Assembly (NCBI GenBank): GCA_003427395.1
Contig: BFEA01000326.1
Span: 171,520-195,141, forward strand
Origin: Chara braunii
Lineage: Eukaryota > Streptophyta > Charophyceae > Charales > Characeae
Reading direction: 5' to 3'
DNA length: 23,622 nt
In this document: positions 18,930 through 23,622 of the stretch, piece by piece
How the letters are laid out: each line of letters starts with the position of its first letter
How positions within the stretch are numbered: the stretch's first letter is position 1
Translations under genes and position numbers: made by a program
The notes under the pieces: generated by a model
Database searches by the model: none
Told to the model about the DNA's origin: nothing
What the model saw: the letters and a program-made list of their open reading frames with translations, nothing else

Positions 18930-19982
18930 GGCGACCTCACCTCTCACTCCGCCAGATTGACCACCTTGCTAGCGGCCTCCTACACATCTCGGGAGGATGC
19001 GCATGCCACAAGTCCTCAGTACACTTATGAGGATTATGATGTCCACTTGGTTCCACCGTTGGACCAACCACTCCACGTGCAAAACTCTACCACATGCACG
19101 GTTTCATCACCATCGGCAACCGATTCGGCAGCTTCGCTGTCATCTACCGCTGGGGATTCAACGTCATGGTCAAGACGTGAAGAGCTCGACCCGTTGACTT
19201 TTGAGGACTTCCAATGGATGCCCCTGCCCCGGTCCGGTCGATTGTCGAAATAGCATTGCAACGTGCTCAAGGCACAATTGCGAGATTACTTGCGCACTAC
19301 AGTACCGACTCCGTTGATGGACGTCGGAGTAGAGGTTGTTGACCTTCACGCCTACATTGCGAAGATCGGCCGCGAGTTCAAGACGCAACGGTACGACGAC
19401 ATCGACGCACCATTGCTATATGTATGCATTCAGATTGGAGAGGCGACCTGCAACGCTTTGATCGATTGCAAAGCATCTCGCAACTACATGAGTCAGGACT
19501 TTATGGTACGCGCCGACCTTGGCCCACGAGTCCGAAGGAAGGCCCATCCCACGCAAGTCACTTTGGCGGACGGTCACACGCACAAGTCAATCGAACGATG
19601 CATTGATGACGTCCTAGTGTACTTTGCCCCTCACGCAAGTGAGGCGGTGTCCTTTGACATTCTGGACACCAAATTCGACATGATCTTGGGCATGTCATGG
19701 CTGCGAAGCGGGGATCACCCGGTGAACTTCTACTGCCGCACTGTTCACGTTCGTGATCGGAACGGAGTACTAGTCCCATGCACGGTAGCTCCTCCTCACC
19801 CTTCGGTCAGCTGTCACGTGGTATCCGCCGCAAGCAGGCGAGCTTCCATCATCAGAGACGACATCGAGGAGATGGGGGTGTATTTTCTCCATGCCCTCCT
19901 GCCCCAAGACGCGTCATCGATGGACTCATCTTCGGATCCACACATCACCGGACTTCTCGACGCCTACAGCGACGTGTTTTAA
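18930..19982 (+). pseudogene. Element D protease with N-terminal linker
   Basis: Same frame as the downstream RT, opening after a TAA at 18927-18929. An acidic, Ser-rich linker (REELDPLTFEDFQWMPLP) is followed by a TAG at 19251-19253, then the retropepsin domain: ALIDCKASRNYMSQDF (active site from 19464), VTLADGHTH, FDILDTKFDMILGMSWL. The triplet is D-C-K, so the glycine needed after the catalytic Asp turn is replaced by lysine. The domain ends in LLDAYSDVF and a TAA at 19980-19982. Processing activity is not expected from this copy. Confidence 0.82.
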
Positions 19983-20072
19983 GGCCCGCACGGAGTAGTA
20001 CCGGATCGACCCATTCGCCACGAGATCATCCTCGATGACGGGGCCGTACCTCCACGCGGTTGCATCTAGCGA

Positions 20073-22343
20073 ATGAGCGAGGAAGAGTTAAGTGTGCTTC
20101 GGGCACAACTCGACGACCTTCTAGAGAAAGGCTGGATTCGGCCTACCTCATCGCCATACGGTGCTCCTGTTCTCTTCATCCGGAAGAAGAACAAGGATTT
20201 GCAGTTGTGCATCGATTCTCACAAGCTCAACGAGCAGACGATCAGAAACGCCGGCCCTCTCCCACGCATCGACGATCTTCTCGAGCGACTGGGCGGCGCC
20301 AAGTTCTTCTCCAAGCTGGACCTCAAGTCGGGATATCACCGACTCGAGATTCGGAAGGAGGATCGCTACAAGACCGCGTTTAAGATGCGATATGGACATT
20401 TCAAATGGCTGGTCATGCCAGTTGGCCTTACGAATGCCCGAGCCCATTTCCAAGCGGCTATGACAACGGAGTTCCGACACATGCTGGATCGTTACGTACT
20501 TATCTACCTTGACGACATCCTGGTGTACAGCCGGAGTTTGGAGGAGCATGTGGAACACCTGCGCACCGTTTTGGAGCGGCTACGACAAGCCAAGTACAAA
20601 GCTAACCGCGACAAGTGCGAATTTGCGCGGCAGGAGCTGGAGTACTTGGGACATTATGTGACGCCGCAAGGCATCCGTCCGCTTGCGGACAAGATTGAGG
20701 CCCTACGAGTATGGCCCGAGCCCACCAACACCATGAACGTTCGTTCATTCATGGGATTGGCGGGCTACTATCAGCGATTCATCATCGGATACTCAAGGAT
20801 TGCTGCACCTATGACGCGATTACAATCGCCAAAGGTACCATTCATATTCGATGACGACGCATGCCGGTCATTCCAAGCACTTAAGACGGCCATGCTCATG
20901 GCACCCGTCGTTAGCATCTATGACCCCATCCTGCCGACGAGAGTGACTACGGACGCTTCCGGCTATGGCATTGGGGCAGTCTTGGAACAACACGACGGCG
21001 ACGACTGGCACCCTGTGGAGTATTTCAGCCACAAAGTGCCTCCCATAAACTCGCTTGATGATGCAAGGAAGAAGGAGCTGCTCACATTCGTCATGGCTCT
21101 CAAGCGATGGCGGCACTTCCTCCTTGGGCGTCGTAGGTTCACATGGGTTATAGACAATAATCCATTGACCTACTCCAGGACGCAGGATACGGTGAGCAGC
21201 ACGATCGGACGATGGATGTACTTCATCGATCAATTTGACTTCACACCGAAACATCTTCACGGCCTCTCAAATCGCGCAGCAGATGCACTCTCGCGAAGAC
21301 CTGATCTTTGCGCTATGATACATCATGCCTTCGCATTCGACGAGGAGCTTCAGCGACACTTCATCTGGGCATACGAGTCTGATCCGGACTTCGCTACGTT
21401 GTACGCACAACTATCTTCGGATCGCCCGCCGGCCAGCCACTATCGCATTGCCGACGGGTACTTGCTCCTCCACTCGAGAGGCAAGGACTTATTATGTGTC
21501 CCACGAGACCGTCGTCTTCAGACTCGCCTTCTCGGGGAGTACCATGACTCACGACTAGCCGGCCATTTCGGAGTCAACCGCACTATTGCACGGCTTCGAC
21601 AACGATTCCGATGGCCTGACCTCATTACCGATGTCACTCGGTATTGCGACTCTTGCGAAGTTTGCCGACGCAGCAAACCCCGCAACCGCAATCCCTATGG
21701 CGAGTTACGCCCGATGCCTATCCTACGGGAACCCGGTCTCTCCATTGCCATGGACGTCACCGGTCCGTTCCCTCGCGACCGGCTCGGGCACGACGGCATC
21801 CTCACGGTTGTGGACCGATTGAGTAAGTACGCACGTTTTTTTTCTTGCAAATACTACTCCACGGCTCCCGAGCTGGCACGCCTCCTGCACACCGGTTGGA
21901 TTTGTGGCCACAGTGTACCAAAAGACATAGTCAGTGACCGCGACACTCGCTTCATTTCGGCATTTTGGACTGCTCTCATGCAGGAGTCCGGCACAAAGAT
22001 GAAACCAAGTTCGGCTCGGCATCCACAGACGGACGGGCAAACGGAGCGGGCACATCAAACCGCTCAAATGATGCTTCGTACGCTTATCCGTCCGGACCAG
22101 AAAGATTGGGTTGACTGCCTCCCCGACATCGAGTTCGCCTACAACACTTCGGTGCACCCGACGATCGGCGTGACTCCATTCGAGTTGCACCACGGTGGAC
22201 GGAAAGGCGGTATCTTCGCCGACCTTCTCCTCCCCCGACCAGCCGACATTGACGCCGCTTGCTCTCCCGCTTTCGTCCGGAAGTACAGGGAATTGCTGAC
22301 TCAAGCCCGCGCGAACATGCAGAAGGCTCAAGTCCGCATGTAG
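20073..22343 (+). pseudogene. pol: Element D RT-RNase H-integrase core
   Basis: 756 uninterrupted codons. RT: SPYGAPVLFIRKKN, FFSKLDLKSGYHRL, GLTNARAHFQAAM, catalytic YLDD (codons from 20505), LRTVLERLRQAKYKAN, thumb VRSFMGLAGYYQRF. RNase H: TTDASGYGIGAVL, KKELLTFVMALKRWRHFL, VIDNNPL, AADALSRRPD, giving all four acidic residues. Integrase: HHCC finger (H 21543, H 21564, then CDSCEVC), core with Asp in MDVTGPFP (21753), Asp in VSDRDTRF (21936) and Glu in GQTERAHQ (22044), an exact D,D-35-E spacing. Upstream in the same frame, 19983-20066 is coding-like (GPHGVVPDRPIRHEIILDD) but is fenced by TAA 19980 and TAG 20067-20069. Ends at TAG 22341-22343, with the frame continuing beyond. Enzymatically plausible residues, but broken as a polyprotein. 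Confidence 0.93.
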
Positions 22344-22895
22344 CGGCAAGCCAACAGGCGTCGCGTGCCATGTCCCATCCGCGCCGGTGATCTGGTTTGG
22401 GTCTCCGCGGAAGAGTTTGCAGTGGAACAGGATGTTTCACGCAAACTGCTTCCCCAGTGGTTTGGACCATGGTCCGTGACATCAGCCGCAGGCGATGAGC
22501 CCGATGGCCCTTCGTTTGTGATCAACGTTCTTGAGCATCTGACGGTCCATCCACTCTTTCACGCATCGAAGCTGGCAACATATACACCAGCTAAGAGCGA
22601 TGACTTCCCTGGCCGACGATCGCAGGACCCTCCATCTATGGATGGTCATCAGGAGGTTGACCGCGTAATCTCGGATCGCAAGTACGGCAGCAAGCCGCGA
22701 CAGTACAAAGTTACATTAAGAGCATGCGATCCCGACGACTCTCGGTGGATTTCAGGAGCAGATTTGAAAGCATCCGCACCGCTGATCTACGCTCACTACG
22801 AGTGTCAAAGGTTAGCCAAGGGACCTCCACAACCCGCCCCTCCCACCTCGACTATGGTCCCTCCCTCAGACATACAGCTTCGCCCTCGCAGGTAA
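22344..22895 (+). pseudogene. Element D integrase C-terminus with chromodomain-like tail
   Basis: Continues the integrase frame after TAG 22341-22343. First an integrase C-terminal domain: AGDLVWVSAEEF, LLPQWFGPWSV, HPLFHASKLATY, matching the GPF/Y-type module of gypsy integrases. Then EVDRVISDRKYGSKPRQYKV, RWISGADLKASAPLIYAHY, which has the layout of the chromodomain of chromoviruses (strand, K/R-rich turn, YxV strand, W, C-terminal helix). The usual KWKG segment is replaced by TLRA, so histone binding may be weak or altered. Chromodomains direct integration to marked chromatin in the family. Ends at TAA 22893-22895, 12 bp before the polypurine tract. Confidence 0.78.
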
Positions 22896-22907
22896 GCTTG
22901 GTCTTTC

Positions 22908-22920
22908 AAGGAGGGGGGGG
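22908..22920 (+). other. Element D polypurine tract
   Basis: aaggagggggggg directly abuts the TG of the 3' LTR, the expected place of the primer for plus-strand DNA synthesis. Confidence 0.9.
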
Positions 22921-23622
22921 TGTGGCATACTGCGTAGCCACACGGGCCCTGCAGGGCCCGTCCCGCACTTTCAGCCTAAAAGCCTAAAACTTAGGGCTTA
23001 CAAGCCCCGGTCGTTTCAGCCTGAAAGCTGAAATACGAGGGTCTGGGCCTGCAGGCCCTATTCCGTTTCAGCCTATTTCTGGGCCTTTCAGGCCCAGAGG
23101 CTTTTCAGCCTGAAACGGAGGGCTATTTTCAGGCCCTCATTGTGTTCGACCTACCTAAGACTCAGGCACGGAAATAGGGTTTCGGGAACAGGCCAGAAAT
23201 AGCTTGTTCCCCACGCCAACTCGAGTAGGAGCTGCAGCTGCAGCCCCTGCCTCCCTTTGGCATTGGCAAAAGCAGCCTCCTGGACTGCTCGCTTGCAGTC
23301 AGGAGGCACACTCGGGTAGTACATAGGAGAGTCCCATGGACTTCACGGGTAGGTAGTTGGACAGTAGGCACGAGTAGTCTTCGGGATTCAGCGTTGCACT
23401 CAGGAGGACCGCTGCAGGGAGTAGCTTAGCGCTAGCAGTAGTCTTCAGCGCTGGGCGCTAGTAGACATAGCAGTAGTCTTCAGCACTGGGCGCTAGTAGG
23501 TGGTAGATAGTAGAGTTGGGAGAGATGGCTGGCGGAGGCCAGCGAGACATACCTGTGGGCCGTGGCGCCATAGCTCCAACTCCATCTTCGAGGTACCTGC
23601 ATCAAGGCGCCAACTTCACAGG
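22921..23622 (+). repeat. Element D 3' LTR (cut by window end)
   Basis: Direct copy of 15030-15719, with a 6-bp insertion near 23042 and a 7-bp insertion near 23558 relative to the 5' copy. The palindrome cluster and tandem repeat are kept. About 0.5 kb, including the part matching the GA repeat, is beyond the window. Confidence 0.95.

Larger units (their letters stand above)
15030..23622 (+). mobile_element. Element D: near-complete Ty3/gypsy chromovirus-type retrotransposon
   Basis: Two direct LTR copies (15030 and 22921), tRNA-Met primer site, gag, pol in the order PR-RT-RNase H-IN, chromodomain-like tail and polypurine tract. Taking the 5' LTR length, the whole element would be about 9.1 kb, with the last 0.5 kb outside the window. 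The pol frame 18930-22895 is continuous except for four in-frame stops; gag has two stops and a frameshift. The element is therefore defective but its cis sites look intact. The five bases before the 5' LTR (acaag) are the expected target duplication, unverifiable without the right flank. Confidence 0.93.

Noticed and set aside
5786-22343. Reassigned genetic code with TAG (and TAA) read as Gln, as in some ulvophyte green algae
   Set aside because: Not supported enough: a TAG at 20067 lies where a Tyr is more usual, element C has TGA at conserved Trp sites, frameshifts also occur, and no host gene is available as a control. Decay by deamination is simpler.

Overview
This window reads as repeat-dense intergenic DNA from a eukaryote with a large genome, most likely a green plant or streptophyte alga. 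The grounds are several Ty3/gypsy (Metaviridae-type) LTR retrotransposons, two primer-binding sites matching the 3' end of initiator tRNA-Met as in plant gypsy elements, a chromodomain at the end of one integrase, long microsatellites, and a few single ambiguous bases typical of a draft assembly of repeats. I see no host protein gene, tRNA, rRNA or prokaryotic feature. The species cannot be named from the sequence.

Layout. 1-704 holds CT, CG and poly-T tracts bracketed by two clusters rich in GTGAAC/GTTCAC words. 705-1546 (minus) is a gypsy pol fragment (end of RT, RNase H, start of integrase), called A. 1547-8588 (plus) is element B: a tentative 5' LTR, a long low-complexity leader, gag, protease, RT-RNase H and only the integrase zinc finger. 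At about 8588 B is fused to element C (minus), which runs upward through the RT N-terminus, protease, gag, a leader, a primer-binding site at 13331-13344 and a probable LTR whose outer edge is unresolved. A foldback MITE-like insertion of about 480 bp (9192-9669) splits the C protease. 15030-23622 is element D (plus), nearly complete: 5' LTR, primer-binding site, leader with a 14-copy minisatellite, gag, pol with intact RT and integrase catalytic residues, chromodomain-like tail, polypurine tract, and a 3' LTR cut by the window edge.

How the pieces relate. A and C lie on the same strand and carry non-overlapping parts of one pol order, so I infer that they are halves of one element: B inserted into its RT at about 1547, and a later deletion removed the 3' end of B together with the RT palm of C, leaving the 8588 junction. 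D inserted separately above C. All elements look non-autonomous now. Each coding region has stops or frameshifts, and all three proteases that can be read have a changed active-site triplet. In B and D the in-frame stops are strikingly often TAG. The parts most worth a second look are the Pro-rich insertion in the B RNase H, the ACGT-core minisatellite in the D leader, the nested palindromes kept in both D LTRs, the MITE, and the amber bias.
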